DNA from: Cupriavidus taiwanensis
Lineage (GTDB): Bacteria; Pseudomonadota; Gammaproteobacteria; Burkholderiales; Burkholderiaceae
NCBI RefSeq assembly: GCF_900249755.1
Contig: NZ_LT976853.1
Location: 2,889,395-2,953,394 of the forward strand
Reading direction: 5' to 3'
Length of the DNA stretch: 64,000 nucleotides
Part shown: piece by piece, positions 54,537 to 64,000 of the stretch
How positions within the stretch are numbered: position 1 is the first letter of the stretch
How the letters are laid out: every line of letters starts with the position of its first letter
Program-made: the position numbers and the translations under genes
The notes under the pieces: generated by a model
Database searches by the model: none
The model's input: the letters and a program-made list of their open reading frames with translations, nothing else
Told to the model about the DNA's origin: nothing

Positions 54537-55943
54537 TCAGTCGGCCAGCAGGCTGGCGCGCGCCGCGATGAACAGGCGTCCGGCCTCCGCCTGCAGCGGA
54601 TGCGCGCCATGCTGCACGCGGCTGCGGCCGGCGGTGCGGACATCCGCTAGTGTCTCATGGCCGTGGCTGGCGAACACATGCGTGGCCAGCGCCTGCGACC
54701 CGTCGAGTCCCGCCAGCGTCGGATGCGCGCCGTCGAGCACGACGAAGTCGGCCTGCTGGCCCGCTGCCAGTCCGGCCACCGCGCGGCCCGACGCACGCGC
54801 GCCACCGGCCACCGCTTCGAGGTACAGGCGGTCCGCCACCTGCGCGTGCGTGTCGGACGCCAGCACGTTGCGCCGCTGCAGCCCCAGCCGCTGCCCGTAC
54901 TCGAACAGCCGCAGTTCCTCCGCCACGCTGACGCTGGCATGGCTGTCCGAGCCGATGCCCCAGGCGCCGTGCTGCGCCAGGTAGGGTGCGGCCTCGAACA
55001 CGCCGTCGCCCAGGTTGGCCTCGGTGGTCGGGCAGATGCCGGCCACCGCGCCGCTGTGCGCAAGGCGCCGGCGCTCGTCCCAGTCCATATGCGTCGCATG
55101 CACCAGGCACCAGCGCGCATCGACCTCGACATGATCGAACAGCCACGTCACCGGGCGCGTGCCCGACCACGCGATGCAGTCGTCGACTTCCTTCTGCTGT
55201 TCGGCGATATGGATATGAATGGGCGCCTGCGCATCGATGGCCCGCAGTCCCGCCACGGCGTGCACCAGGCTTTGCTCCGGCACCGCGCGCAGCGAGTGCG
55301 GTGCCAGCCCAAGGCGCGCGCCCGACTGTGCGCACGCCGGGCGCAGCCGTTCCAGCAGCTTCAGCATCGCATCGGTGTCGTGCAGGAAGCGCCGCTGCCC
55401 TTCCAGCGGCGGCTTGCCGCCAAAACCGGCGGTCTGGTACAGCACCGGCAGCAGCGTCATGCCGATGCCGGTGCGCTGCGCCGCGCGCAGCAGCCGCAGC
55501 GACATCTCGGCGGCATCGGCATAGGGCCTGCCGCCCTCGTCGTGATGCACGTAGTGGAACTCGCACACGCTGGTGTAGCCCGCGCGCAGCATCTCGATAT
55601 AGAGCTGGGTGGCAACCGCTTCCAGCGTGTCGGGCGAAAGCCGCTGCGCGAAGCGGTACATCAGCGTGCGCCAGCTCCAGAAGGAATCGGCGCCGGCGGG
55701 ATCGTCGCCCTGCGCACGGCTGCGGTATTCCGTCAGGCCGGCAAAGCCGCGCTGGAAGGCGTGCGAGTGCAGGTTCGGCATGCCGGGCAGCACCGGGCCC
55801 ACTGCGCGCGGCACGCCGGCAGCCGGCGTGGCGTCAGGCTGCACGGTGGTGAAGCGGCCCTGTTCGTCCCATGCGAGCAGCACATCGCGCGCCCAGCCGG
55901 ACGGCAGCAGCGCGAAAGGTGCGAGCAGTTGTGTAGCGCTCAT
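54537..55943 (-). CDS. hutF: Formimidoylglutamate deiminase
   Basis: A 468-residue amidohydrolase-superfamily zinc enzyme converting N-formimino-glutamate to N-formyl-glutamate plus ammonia. The metal motif [13 protein letters not shown] is at about 57-69. [14 protein letters not shown] (about 247-260) and [34 protein letters not shown] (about 285-318) are typical of HutF. The ATG at 55943 overlaps the hutI stop as ATGA. The presence of HutF rather than a formiminoglutamase defines the route to formate. Confidence 0.95.
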   Translation of the reverse strand: MSATQLLAPFALLPSGWARDVLLAWDEQGRFTTVQPDATPAAGVPRAVGPVLPGMPNLHSHAFQRGFAGLTEYRSRAQGDDPAGADSFWSWRTLMYRFAQRLSPDTLEAVATQLYIEMLRAGYTSVCEFHYVHHDEGGRPYADAAEMSLRLLRAAQRTGIGMTLLPVLYQTAGFGGKPPLEGQRRFLHDTDAMLKLLERLRPACAQSGARLGLAPHSLRAVPEQSLVHAVAGLRAIDAQAPIHIHIAEQQKEVDDCIAWSGTRPVTWLFDHVEVDARWCLVHATHMDWDERRRLAHSGAVAGICPTTEANLGDGVFEAAPYLAQHGAWGIGSDSHASVSVAEELRLFEYGQRLGLQRRNVLASDTHAQVADRLYLEAVAGGARASGRAVAGLAAGQQADFVVLDGAHPTLAGLDGSQALATHVFASHGHETLADVRTAGRSRVQHGAHPLQAEAGRLFIAARASLLAD

Positions 55944-57196
55944 GCCGATGCGCCTCCGTGGGCGTGATAAACGCGGCCCTGCCGCACCACCGTCGCCACC
56001 GGGTTGCGCCCGAACCAGTAGGCCAGCTCGGCCGGCGAATCGATGCGCCACAGCGCGAAGTCGGCAACGCGTCCTGCCGCGAGCCTGCCGTGCCGGTCGG
56101 CGGCGCCCAGTGCGCGCGCCGCATGCACGGTCACGCCGGCCAGCGCTTCCGGCACGGTCAGGCGGAACAGCGTGCAGGCCATATTCATCATCAGCAGCAG
56201 CGAGGTCACCGGCGACGTGCCCGGGTTGTGGTCGGTGGAGATCGCCATCGGCACGCCGTCCTGGCGCAGCAGCGCGACCGGCGGCAGGTTGGTGTCGCGC
56301 AGGAAGTAGTAGGCGCCGGGCAGCAGCACGGCCACGGTGCCGGCCTCGGCCATCGCCGCGACGCCGGCCTCATCGAGATGTTCGAGATGGTCCGCGGACA
56401 ACGCGCGATGGCGCGCGGCCAGCGCGGCGCCGCCGAGATTGCTGAGCTGCTCCGCATGCAGCTTGACGCGCAGTCCGTGCCGTGCGGCGGCGTCGAACAC
56501 GCGTTCGGTCTGCGCGATCGAGAAGCCGATCGACTCGCAGAACGCATCGACGGCATCGACCAGCCCTTCCTGGGCCAGCGCCGGCAGCATCGTGTCGCAG
56601 ACCAGGTCGATGTAGTCATCGGCACGGCCCGCGTATTCCGGCGGCAACGCATGCGCGCCGAGGAAGGTGGTGTGGACCGAGACGCCGAACTGCTCGCCCA
56701 GCCGCCGCGCCACGCGCAACTGCTTGCGCTCGGCTTCAAGGCTGAGGCCGTAGCCCGACTTGATCTCGATCGCGGTCACGCCCTCGGCCAGCAGCGGCTG
56801 CAGCCGCGCGGCGGCCTGCGCGAACAGCGTGTCTTCGTCGGCGGCGCGGGTGGCGCGCACGGTAGAGACGATGCCGCCGCCGGCGCGCGCGATCTCTTCA
56901 TAGCCGGCGCCGGCCAGCCGCATCGCGAACTCGTCGGCGCGCTGGCCGCCATAGACCAGGTGCGTGTGGCAGTCGACCAGGCCCGGGGTGATCCAGGCAC
57001 CGTTGGCGTCGTGACGCGGCAAGACGCCGTATGCCCGCGGCATGTCGGCGGCTGCGCCGAGCCACGCGATACGTCCCTGCTCGACGACAAGCGCGGCATC
57101 GCGGATTGCCTGCGCCGGATCGGCATCGGGCAGCAGGTGGCAGTTGTGCCAGACGCCGTCCGCGCTGGCCGCCGGCGATACAGGTGGCAGCGTCAT
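55940..57196 (-). CDS. hutI: Imidazolonepropionase
   Basis: A 418-residue amidohydrolase that opens imidazolone propionate to formiminoglutamate. The metal site [17 protein letters not shown] lies near 74-90, the active-site [11 protein letters not shown] near 113-123, the catalytic-loop [12 protein letters not shown] near 245-256 and [10 protein letters not shown] near 326-335. It overlaps both neighbours by 4 nt (hutD before, hutF after). Confidence 0.96.
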   Translation of the reverse strand: MTLPPVSPAASADGVWHNCHLLPDADPAQAIRDAALVVEQGRIAWLGAAADMPRAYGVLPRHDANGAWITPGLVDCHTHLVYGGQRADEFAMRLAGAGYEEIARAGGGIVSTVRATRAADEDTLFAQAAARLQPLLAEGVTAIEIKSGYGLSLEAERKQLRVARRLGEQFGVSVHTTFLGAHALPPEYAGRADDYIDLVCDTMLPALAQEGLVDAVDAFCESIGFSIAQTERVFDAAARHGLRVKLHAEQLSNLGGAALAARHRALSADHLEHLDEAGVAAMAEAGTVAVLLPGAYYFLRDTNLPPVALLRQDGVPMAISTDHNPGTSPVTSLLLMMNMACTLFRLTVPEALAGVTVHAARALGAADRHGRLAAGRVADFALWRIDSPAELAYWFGRNPVATVVRQGRVYHAHGGASA

Positions 57197-57795
57197 TGGC
57201 CCGGCTCCGTTTCAAGGGTGACGCTAAGGCAGAGCGCGCCGTCGCCCACAGGTTCGAATGATTGCGTCGATGCGGTCGGCGCGGCGCCATACAGCGCGCC
57301 CTCGCCCGCCTGCAGCGAGATCGCGGCGTCCTGCGCCTGCCATGCGCCGCTGACGGCAAACACGCAGACGGTATGGGCGCCGGTGTTGACGGCAAACCCC
57401 TGCCGGAACGCATCGACACGCGCGCGGCACTGGCCCCGGCGCGTCATCACGTTGAAGTCGCGCGTGGCGCCATCGAGCAGCGCGGCCTGCAGGCCTGTGT
57501 CGCCAGAGAAGGCGTACGGCTCGCCGGGCTGCGCGAGCCGGTGGCTGAAGCTGCCGTCATCGGCGGCCAGCGTCACGCCGGCGCCCTCGAGCAGCACGAT
57601 CTGGCGATCAATGCCGGGGAACGGCGAGAACGGCCCGTCCGCCTCGATATCGGCCACGCTCAGCCGCCACACGAAGTCATCCATGCCGGCGCCCGGCGGC
57701 CACACCGCGATCTCGCGCGTGTTGCCGCCGCCGTTCTTCCACCGGGTCGGGGCGATCTGTGCCAGCGCGAAGCGCTGCGGCAGGTTTGCACTCAT
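57193..57795 (-). CDS. hutD: HutD family protein
   Basis: A 200-residue bicupin-like HutD protein. [26 protein letters not shown] (about 10-35) and [29 protein letters not shown] (about 43-71) are the conserved blocks. In Pseudomonas HutD has been proposed to limit urocanate or FIGlu accumulation as a governor of hut expression, without a proven activity. The ATG at 57795 overlaps the hutU stop as ATGA and excludes an upstream in-frame start. Confidence 0.92.
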   Translation of the reverse strand: MSANLPQRFALAQIAPTRWKNGGGNTREIAVWPPGAGMDDFVWRLSVADIEADGPFSPFPGIDRQIVLLEGAGVTLAADDGSFSHRLAQPGEPYAFSGDTGLQAALLDGATRDFNVMTRRGQCRARVDAFRQGFAVNTGAHTVCVFAVSGAWQAQDAAISLQAGEGALYGAAPTASTQSFEPVGDGALCLSVTLETEPGQ

Positions 57796-59492
57796 ACGTT
57801 CTTCACCATCGGCAGGTCCAGGCCCTTCTCGTGCGCGCATTCGATGGCGAGTTCATAGCCCGCATCCGCATGGCGCATCACGCCGGTGGCCGGGTCGTTC
57901 CACAGCACGCGCTCGATGCGTTTTGCCGCCGCGTCGGTGCCGTCGCATACGATCACCACGCCGGCATGCTGCGAGAAGCCCATGCCGACGCCACCGCCAT
58001 GGTGCAGGCTGACCCAGGTGGCGCCTCCCGCGGTATTCAGCAGCGCGTTCAGCAGCGGCCAGTCGGACACCGCGTCGGAGCCGTCGCGCATGGCTTCGGT
58101 CTCGCGGTTGGGCGATGCCACCGAGCCGCAGTCCAGGTGGTCGCGACCGATCACCACCGGCGCCTTCAGCTCGCCCGACTTCACCATCTCGTTGAAGGCC
58201 AGCCCGGCTCGGTGGCGCTCGTCCAGCCCCACCCAGCAGATCCGCGCCGGCAGGCCCTGGAACGCGATGCGGTCGTGCGCCATGTCGAGCCAGCGGTGCA
58301 GCGGCTTGTCGTCGGGGAACAGTTCCTTCATCCTGGCGTCGGTCTTGTAGATATCTTCCGGATCGCCCGACAGCGCAACCCAGCGGAACGGGCCCTTGCC
58401 GCGGCAGAACAGCGGGCGGATATAGGCCGGCACGAAACCGGGGAAATCGAAGGCGTTGCGCACGCCTTCGTCGAACGCCACCTGGCGGATGTTGTTGCCG
58501 TAGTCGACCGTCGGCACGCCCATCTTCTGGAAGTCGAGCATGGCCTGCACGTGTTTGACGATGGACGGACGCGCGGCGGCCTCCACCGACTTGGGATCGT
58601 GCTGGCGCGCGTGCTCCCACTGCGCGACGGTCCAGCCTTGCGGCAGGTAGCCATTGACGAGGTCGTGCGCCGAGGTCTGGTCGGTCACGATATGCGGGCG
58701 CATGCCGCCGCCCTGCGCGCGCTTTGCCAGTTCCGGCACGATGTCGGCGGCATTGCCGAGCAAGCCGACCGAGATCGCTTCCTTCTTTGCCGTGGCCTCG
58801 GCGATCATCGCCAGCGCTTCATCCAGCGTGGTGGCCTTCTTGTCCAGATAGCGCGTGCGCAGGCGGAAGTCGATGCGCGACTCCTGGCATTCGATCGCCA
58901 GCACGCACGCGCCGGCGAGCACGCCGGCCAGCGGCTGCGCGCCGCCCATGCCGCCGAGGCCCGCGGTCAGGATCCACTTGCCCGACAGGTCGCCGTTGTA
59001 GTGCTGGCGGCCGGCCTCGACAAAGGTCTCATAGGTGCCCTGCACGATGCCCTGCGTGCCGATGTAGATCCACGAGCCCGCGGTCATCTGGCCGTACATC
59101 ATCAGCCCGGCGCGGTCGAGTTCGTTGAACTTGTCCCAGTTGGCCCAGTGCGGCACCAGGTTGGAGTTGGCGATCAGCACGCGCGGCGCATCGGCGTGGG
59201 TGCGGAACACGCCAACCGGCTTGCCGGACTGCACCAGCAGCGACTCGTCCTCATTCAGGCGGCGCAGGCTGTCGAGGATGGCGTCGAAGCATTCCCAGTT
59301 GCGCGCGGCCTTGCCGATGCCGCCGTAGACCACCAGGTCCTGCGGGCGCTCGGCCACGTCGGGATCCAGGTTGTTCTGGATCATGCGGTAGGCGGCTTCG
59401 ATCAGCCAGTTCTTGCAGTGCAGCTGGGTGCCGCGCGGGGCGCGGATCTCGCGCTGGCCGCGTTGCAGGGATTGGGATTCGGGAGCGTTCAT
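57792..59492 (-). CDS. hutU: Urocanate hydratase
   Basis: A 566-residue NAD-dependent hydratase converting urocanate to imidazolone propionate. [32 protein letters not shown] (about 17-48), the NAD-binding [14 protein letters not shown] (about 174-187) and [27 protein letters not shown] (about 408-434) are conserved. The ATG at 59492 has AAGGAGA upstream. A 92-bp gap to hutH shows no terminator. Confidence 0.96.
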   Translation of the reverse strand: MNAPESQSLQRGQREIRAPRGTQLHCKNWLIEAAYRMIQNNLDPDVAERPQDLVVYGGIGKAARNWECFDAILDSLRRLNEDESLLVQSGKPVGVFRTHADAPRVLIANSNLVPHWANWDKFNELDRAGLMMYGQMTAGSWIYIGTQGIVQGTYETFVEAGRQHYNGDLSGKWILTAGLGGMGGAQPLAGVLAGACVLAIECQESRIDFRLRTRYLDKKATTLDEALAMIAEATAKKEAISVGLLGNAADIVPELAKRAQGGGMRPHIVTDQTSAHDLVNGYLPQGWTVAQWEHARQHDPKSVEAAARPSIVKHVQAMLDFQKMGVPTVDYGNNIRQVAFDEGVRNAFDFPGFVPAYIRPLFCRGKGPFRWVALSGDPEDIYKTDARMKELFPDDKPLHRWLDMAHDRIAFQGLPARICWVGLDERHRAGLAFNEMVKSGELKAPVVIGRDHLDCGSVASPNRETEAMRDGSDAVSDWPLLNALLNTAGGATWVSLHHGGGVGMGFSQHAGVVIVCDGTDAAAKRIERVLWNDPATGVMRHADAGYELAIECAHEKGLDLPMVKNV

Positions 59493-59584
59493 GTGTTGTT
59501 CTCCTTTTTGGATCGTGCTTGTGGCGCGATCGATTGCTGTTGCCACTTGGTGCGGGGTTGCTTGTGGATGCGCTGGCAGGCGCG

Positions 59585-61159
59585 TCAACCCGCGTTGGTC
59601 GGCAAGATCGCCCTGACCGCCGCAGGCCATCCAGCCCCCGCATCGCCCTGCACCACCCACTGCTTCATCGCTTCAATATCCGGCGCCAGGTAACGGTCGC
59701 CTTCCACAAAATCCACCCGCGCACGGATGCGCGCCAGTTCGGTTTCGACCAGCGGCGACGACTTCAGCGGCCGGTGGAACTCGATCCCCTGCGCCGCCGC
59801 CATCGCCTCGATCCCGACCACTACCGCGGTGTTCGCCGCCATCTCGCCCAGCCGGCGCGCGCCGTAGGTGGCCATCGACACATGGTCTTCCTGGTTGGCC
59901 GAGGTCGGCAGGCTGTCGACGCTGGACGGATGCGCCAGCGACTTGTTCTCCGACGCCAGCGCGGCGGCGGTGACCTGCGCGATCATGAAGCCGGAGTTCA
60001 GGCCCCCGTCGCGCACCAGGAACGGCGGCAGGCCGGACAGGCCGGTATCGAGCAGCAGCGCCAGCCTGCGCTCGGAGATCGCGCCGATCTCGGCGATTGC
60101 CAGCGCGAGGATGTCGGCGGCGAAGGCCACCGGCTCGGCGTGGAAGTTGCCGCCGGAGACCACGTCGCCCTGCTCCGGGAACACCAGCGGGTTGTCGGAC
60201 GCCGCGTTGGCTTCGATCTGCAGGATGCGCGCGGCGTGCTGCAGGTTGTCCAGGCACGCGCCCATCACCTGCGGCTGGCAGCGGATCGAGTACGGGTCCT
60301 GCACGCGGCCGCAGGCCTTGTGCGAATCGACGATCTCGCTGCCGTCGAGCATCGCGCGCACCGCGCCGGCCACGGCGATCTGGCCGGCCTGGCCGCGGGC
60401 GGCATGGATGCGGGCATCGAACGGCTTGACCGAGCCCTTGATCGCCTCCAGCGACAACGCGCCGGCGACCAGGCCCGCGGCAAACGCGTCTTCGGCGGCG
60501 AACAGGCCGGCCAGCGCCAGCGCGGTCGACACCTGCGTGCCATTGAGCAGCGCCAGGCCTTCCTTGGGGCCCAGCTCGAAGGCCTGCAGGCCGGCACGCG
60601 CCAGGCCTTCGGCGGCCGGCACGCGCTTGCCGTCGACCAGCACCTCGCCCACGCCGATCAGCGTGCACGACATATGCGCCAGCGGCGCCAGGTCGCCCGA
60701 CGCGCCCACCGAGCCCTTGGCCGGGATGCACGGTGTCACGCCGTGGTTGACCAGCGCCAGCAGCGCCTCGATCAGCTCGGGCCGCACGCCGGAATGGCCG
60801 CGCGCCAGGCTGACCGCCTTGGTGGCCAGGACCAGGCGCACCGTGTCCTCGGCCAGGTCCGGGCCGGTGCCGACGCTGTGCGACAGCACCAGGTTGCGCT
60901 GCAGCTGCGCCAGCTTGTCGTTGGGGATGCGGGTCTGCGCCAGCTTGCCGAAGCCGGTGTTGATGCCGTAGACCACGGCGTCGGCGTCGATGATGTCCTG
61001 CACCGTGGCCTGCGCGGCGCGCACGCCGGCCCAGGCGGAATCGGCCATGGCCAGGCGCACTTCGCCGCGATAGATGCGGCGCAGGTCGGCCAGGGTGACT
61101 TGGCCCGGCTGCAGCGTCAGCAGCGGACGGGTGGCTTGGTCATGTGAGCTGGCAGTCAT
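59585..61159 (-). CDS. hutH: Histidine ammonia-lyase
   Basis: A 524-residue lyase that removes ammonia from histidine to give urocanate. The Ala-Ser-Gly triad that cyclises into the MIO cofactor lies at about 153-155 within [27 protein letters not shown] is near 64-74. The ATG at 61159 has AGGAA upstream, which overlaps a HutC-type operator; an upstream in-frame start at 61204 would put that operator inside the gene and is less likely. Confidence 0.96.
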   Translation of the reverse strand: MTASSHDQATRPLLTLQPGQVTLADLRRIYRGEVRLAMADSAWAGVRAAQATVQDIIDADAVVYGINTGFGKLAQTRIPNDKLAQLQRNLVLSHSVGTGPDLAEDTVRLVLATKAVSLARGHSGVRPELIEALLALVNHGVTPCIPAKGSVGASGDLAPLAHMSCTLIGVGEVLVDGKRVPAAEGLARAGLQAFELGPKEGLALLNGTQVSTALALAGLFAAEDAFAAGLVAGALSLEAIKGSVKPFDARIHAARGQAGQIAVAGAVRAMLDGSEIVDSHKACGRVQDPYSIRCQPQVMGACLDNLQHAARILQIEANAASDNPLVFPEQGDVVSGGNFHAEPVAFAADILALAIAEIGAISERRLALLLDTGLSGLPPFLVRDGGLNSGFMIAQVTAAALASENKSLAHPSSVDSLPTSANQEDHVSMATYGARRLGEMAANTAVVVGIEAMAAAQGIEFHRPLKSSPLVETELARIRARVDFVEGDRYLAPDIEAMKQWVVQGDAGAGWPAAVRAILPTNAG

Positions 61160-61169
61160 TTGTATGTTC

Positions 61170-61181
61170 CTGTCTATACAG
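61170..61181. promoter_or_regulatory. HutC operator upstream of hutH
   Basis: CTGTCTATACAG is near-palindromic and contains GTCTATAC, an exact fit to the GTNTANAC core bound by HutC-subfamily GntR regulators. It lies 11-22 bp before the hutH ATG and touches its ribosome-binding site, a position suited to repression relieved by urocanate. Confidence 0.65.
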
Positions 61182-61234
61182 CTTGAGGTAAACAGCTTAG
61201 TCAAAAAAGAAGCGTCAGGCGGACTCGGGTGGAA

Positions 61235-61996
61235 TCAGCCGAAAGCGGGATTGCCGTCGGCGCGGAAGCGGCTGCCGAGGCGGTAGCGGTTGCCCGGGTG
61301 CAGGCACCGCACGAAAGTCACCGGCACGCCGTTGGTCCAGGTGCGGCGCGTCAGCATCAGGCAGGCCTGCGTGGGCGGCATTTCCAGTTGCGCGGCCTGT
61401 TCCGGCGTGGCGGCGATGGCGTCGACCACATGCTCGACCTGGTCGTACGGCACGTGGCGCAGCAGGTATTCGCCGGGCTGGGTCGCGCTGAAATCCTGCG
61501 TGATGAAATCCGGCGCCACGCGCGGGTTGACGTAGCGGTCTTCCAGCTGCACCGGCACGCCGTCCTCGCGGTGCACGCAGACGGAATGGAACACCGACTC
61601 GCCGGTGCGCAGCTCCAGCGCCGCGGCCACCTCGATCGACGCCGAGACGCGCTCGACCAGGATCACGTCGCAGGCGTAGTCATGGCCGCGCATGCGGATC
61701 TCGTCCTGCAGGTTGACCACCGACAGCAGCGTCGACTGCGGCTTGTGCTCGGCGACGAAGGTGCCCACGCCGGCGACGCGCACCACCCGGCCCTGCTCCT
61801 GCAGCTCGCGCAGCGCGCGGTTGACGGTCATGCGCGAGACGCCGAAGCGGTTCACCAGCTCCTGCTCCGACGGCACCCGGTCGCCCGGCTGCCACGCGCC
61901 GCTCTGGATCTGGCGGGCGATGTACTCCTTCACCTGCTGGTAGAGCGCGGTGGGAGAGGCAGAAGCAGAGGTCGGGGTGCCGGCGGCGTGGTTCAT
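61235..61996 (-). CDS. hutC: HutC histidine utilisation repressor
   Basis: A 253-residue GntR/HutC regulator. The winged helix-turn-helix spans about 14-84 (RVPSEQELVNRFGVSRMTVNRALRELQEQG), followed by a UTRA effector domain (about 100-245; EDRYVNPRVAPDF, LTRRTWTNGVPVTFVRCLHPGNRYRL). Urocanate is the effector in Pseudomonas. It lies between the ABC ATPase gene (6 nt upstream) and hutH (75 nt downstream). Confidence 0.94.
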   Translation of the reverse strand: MNHAAGTPTSASASPTALYQQVKEYIARQIQSGAWQPGDRVPSEQELVNRFGVSRMTVNRALRELQEQGRVVRVAGVGTFVAEHKPQSTLLSVVNLQDEIRMRGHDYACDVILVERVSASIEVAAALELRTGESVFHSVCVHREDGVPVQLEDRYVNPRVAPDFITQDFSATQPGEYLLRHVPYDQVEHVVDAIAATPEQAAQLEMPPTQACLMLTRRTWTNGVPVTFVRCLHPGNRYRLGSRFRADGNPAFG

Positions 61997-62002
61997 ATCG
62001 TT

Positions 62003-62782
62003 TCAGTGCTCGGCCGCGGCCATGGCCTCGGCGCGGATTTCCTCGGTCAGCCGCGCCTTGAGCGCGGAAAACTCCGGCGTGGTCTTGATCGTGTAATGGC
62101 GCGGGTGCGGGAAATCGACCGCGATCTCGCTCTTGATCCGACCCGGCCTGGCGGAAAACACCGCCACCCGGTTGGCCATGAAGATGGCCTCGTCGATATC
62201 GTGGGTCACGAATAATACCGTCTTGCGCGACGCCTCCCAGATCCCCAGCAGCAACTCCTGCATCAGCACCCGGGTCTGGTTGTCGAGCGCGCCGAAGGGT
62301 TCGTCGAGCAGCAGGATCTTGGGGTCGTTGGCCAGCGCCCGCGCGATCGCGGTGCGCTGCTGCATGCCGCCGGACAGCTGCTTGGGGAAGTGGTGCTCGA
62401 AGCCGCGCAGCCCCACGCGCTGGATAAAGAAGTCGCTGCGCTCCTTCTGCTCGGCCGCGCTCATGCCGCGCTCGCGCAGGCCGAAGCGCACGTTCTGCTC
62501 GATCGTCAGCCACGGGAACAGCGTGTACGACTGGAACACCATGCCGCGGTCCGCGCCCGGCGCGAACACCGGCTGGCCGTCGAGCAGCACGCGCCCGCTG
62601 GTCGGCGTATCCAGGCCCGCGACGATGCGCAGCAGCGTGGACTTGCCGCAGCCCGACGGGCCCAGGATGGTGACGAAGTCGTTGTCGCGCACTTCGAAGT
62701 CGACCGGCTGCAGCGCCAGCGTCTGGCCGCCGCGCGGGTTGGAGAAGGTCCGCGAGACCTGCTGGATGGACAGTGCGCTCAT
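62003..62782 (-). CDS. NitT/TauT-type ABC transporter ATPase
   Basis: A 259-residue ABC ATPase of the nitrate/sulfonate/thiamine-precursor class. Walker A GPSGCGKST is at 41-49, the Q-loop in MVFQSYTLFPWL, signature QLSGGMQQRTAIARAL, Walker B ILLLDEPFGALD, switch FVTHDIDEA. It couples to the permease before it (4-nt overlap). Linkage to hutC suggests uptake of histidine, urocanate or a related imidazole, but specificity is inferred from position only. Confidence 0.92.
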   Translation of the reverse strand: MSALSIQQVSRTFSNPRGGQTLALQPVDFEVRDNDFVTILGPSGCGKSTLLRIVAGLDTPTSGRVLLDGQPVFAPGADRGMVFQSYTLFPWLTIEQNVRFGLRERGMSAAEQKERSDFFIQRVGLRGFEHHFPKQLSGGMQQRTAIARALANDPKILLLDEPFGALDNQTRVLMQELLLGIWEASRKTVLFVTHDIDEAIFMANRVAVFSARPGRIKSEIAVDFPHPRHYTIKTTPEFSALKARLTEEIRAEAMAAAEH

Positions 62783-63648
62783 TGGATCGAACTCCACGGG
62801 AACAGGCGCTGGTTGGCGCGCTTGAAGACAAGGTCCGAGACCAGGCCGATGCAGCCGATCACGATGATGCCGAAGATGATCTGCCCGGTATTGAGCAGCG
62901 CCTGGCTGTCGGTAATCATGTGCCCGATGCCCGACGACGAGCCGATCAGTTCGGCCACGATCACGTAGGTCCAGGCCCAGCCCAGCACCAGCCGCAGGAT
63001 CTCGGCGATTTCCGGCGCCGCGCCCGGGATCAGCACGCGCCGCACGATGCCGGCGCTGTTGGCGCCCAGCGTGTACGCGGCCTCGACCAGGTCCTTGCGC
63101 GCGCCGCCGACCGCCACCGCCACCATCAGCACGATCTGGAAGAACGAGCCGATGAAGATCACCAGCAGCTTCTGCGCTTCGCCGATGCCGGCCCACAGGA
63201 TCAGCAGCGGGATGAAGGCCGACGCGGGCAGGTAGCGGCAGAACGAGACAAAGGGCTCGAAGAAGGCCTCGGCCGCCTTGTACGCGCCCATGAAGATGCC
63301 CAGCGGCACCGCGATCACCGCCGCCAGCACGAAGCCGCCGACCACCCGCCACACGGTCATGCCGATGTCGCCGATGAAGTTGTACTCGGTGAACAGGGTC
63401 ACGCCCTCCCTGGCCATCGTCATCGGGTCGGCCAGGAACGTGCGCGGCACCAGGCCGCCCAGCGTGACCACGGCCCACACGCCGAAGAACAGCACGAAGA
63501 AGGACAGGCCCAGCATCCAGCGGGTGTTGGGCGCCACCGGCACCAGCGGCGCCAGCCACGGATGGCGCCGGCGCACCGGCGCTTCCCCGGCGGCAGGGGC
63601 CGCCACGGCGGCGGCCGGGGCGGGTGAACCAATATGGGCTTGCGTCAT
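62779..63648 (-). CDS. NitT/TauT-type ABC transporter permease
   Basis: A 289-residue inner-membrane permease (SsuC/TauC-like, BPD_transp_1). A Pro/Ala-rich cytoplasmic start (about 1-40) precedes about six helices. The EAA coupling loop is EAAYTLGANSAGIVRRVLIPGAAPEI (about 190-215). It follows the binding-protein gene by 27 nt and overlaps the ATPase gene. Confidence 0.92.
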   Translation of the reverse strand: MTQAHIGSPAPAAAVAAPAAGEAPVRRRHPWLAPLVPVAPNTRWMLGLSFFVLFFGVWAVVTLGGLVPRTFLADPMTMAREGVTLFTEYNFIGDIGMTVWRVVGGFVLAAVIAVPLGIFMGAYKAAEAFFEPFVSFCRYLPASAFIPLLILWAGIGEAQKLLVIFIGSFFQIVLMVAVAVGGARKDLVEAAYTLGANSAGIVRRVLIPGAAPEIAEILRLVLGWAWTYVIVAELIGSSSGIGHMITDSQALLNTGQIIFGIIVIGCIGLVSDLVFKRANQRLFPWSSIQ

Positions 63649-63675
63649 GGCGTCACGCCTCCTGAGAGCTGCCGG

Positions 63676-64000
63676 TTACTTGAGGAAACGCGCGTCGTAC
63701 AGCTTGGTCACGTCCGGCACCTGGCGGATCACGCCGATGTCCAGCAGCACCGCGGCGGCTTCCTTGCTGAAGCTGGCGAGCTCGCCCTCGAAGAATTTCT
63801 TGTTGGCCTCGCGGTCCTGCCAGCGCAGGTACGCCGACGACTTGGCGAACTGCTCGCCGGTCTGCTTGACCGCCGCGCCCATGATGTCGTTGGCCCTGGC
63901 CGGCTCCTTGCGGATCATTTCAAGCGCCTCGAAGTAGCTGTCGACCAGCGCCTGCGCGGCCTTGGGATTGTCCTTGAGCCACTTGGGGGCGCAGCCGAGC
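63676..64000 (-). CDS. ABC transporter periplasmic binding protein (partial, C-terminal part)
   Basis: The last 107 or so residues of a NitT/TauT-type substrate-binding protein; the gene continues past the right edge. Visible text includes WLKDNPKAAQALVDSYFEAL, then RKEPARANDIMGAAVKQTGEQF and VIRQVPDVTKLYDARFLK, typical of the C-terminal lobe of SsuA/ThiY-like proteins. It heads the transporter cassette. The ligand cannot be judged from this portion. Confidence 0.85.
   Translation of the reverse strand, partial: LGCAPKWLKDNPKAAQALVDSYFEALEMIRKEPARANDIMGAAVKQTGEQFAKSSAYLRWQDREANKKFFEGELASFSKEAAAVLLDIGVIRQVPDVTKLYDARFLK

Noticed and set aside
54657..55967. Plus-strand open frame over hutF
   Set aside because: Antisense shadow of a gene with complete amidohydrolase motifs.

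Overview
The window looks like ordinary core chromosome of a high-GC betaproteobacterium of the Burkholderiaceae, most probably Cupriavidus or a close relative. The evidence is uniformly high GC with GC-rich third positions, the zapA-6S RNA linkage, a one-step APS-reductase cysteine operon containing a DUF934 gene, a holC-DUF2486 pair, a Bug-type (TctC) binding protein inside a malonate operon, and the five-step (hutF/hutG) histidine pathway. I see no prophage, integrase, insertion sequence or CRISPR array. The species is inferred from gene content, not from a search.

Layout. 1-13.8 kb: a PepSY membrane protein, then late cobalamin synthesis and corrinoid uptake in three blocks: cobQ (-); cobU-cobD-cobC-btuF (+, tightly coupled); and btuB-btuC-btuD-cobO-cobT-cobS-ribazole phosphatase (-), the last headed by a promoter and a cobalamin riboswitch. 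No corrin-ring genes are present, so this stretch serves salvage and nucleotide-loop assembly. 13.9-17.4 kb: zapB-like/zapA, 6S RNA with terminator, an EVE-domain protein, a TauE/SafE exporter and a SIMPL protein. 17.5-23.5 kb: a malonate operon on the minus strand (GntR regulator, malonyl-CoA decarboxylase, Bug receptor, enoyl-CoA hydratase-like protein, malonyl-CoA synthetase). 24.3-26.4 kb: a DUF898 membrane protein followed by a membrane M48 peptidase. 26.4-34.8 kb: lgt, ilvD, DUF2486, holC, pepA, lptF-lptG and a CbiX-type chelatase. 35-43.1 kb: sulfate assimilation (cysI-DUF934-cysH-cysD-cysN-cobA with a TauE/SafE exporter upstream), divergent from a CysB-type regulator; cobA and the chelatase supply siroheme steps for CysI. 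43.2-47.5 kb: a methyltransferase, an orphan binding protein, a beta-hydroxyacid dehydrogenase and an alpha/beta hydrolase. 47.6-48.7 kb: tRNA-Leu(CAA) and a decaying toxin-antitoxin cluster with a frameshifted ribbon-helix-helix antitoxin. 48.9-53.4 kb: an M48 lipoprotein, then an aspartate:alanine exchanger with aspartate 4-decarboxylase. 53.7-64 kb: histidine utilisation (hutC-hutH-hutU-hutD-hutI-hutF-hutG) preceded by an ABC transporter whose binding protein runs off the window.

The non-coding DNA is informative. A GC-rich palindromic repeat family fills all four convergent gene junctions longer than 100 bp; a second, three-hairpin repeat lies beside one copy. Other non-coding features are the cobalamin riboswitch with its promoter, the 6S RNA with a 12-bp inverted repeat just upstream, a HutC-type operator over the hutH ribosome-binding site, and a palindrome upstream of the malonate regulator. 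I found no clearly undescribed large system. The better candidates for something new are the DUF898/M48 membrane pair, the tRNA-linked three-gene toxin-antitoxin remnant, and the repeat family's restriction to convergent junctions.
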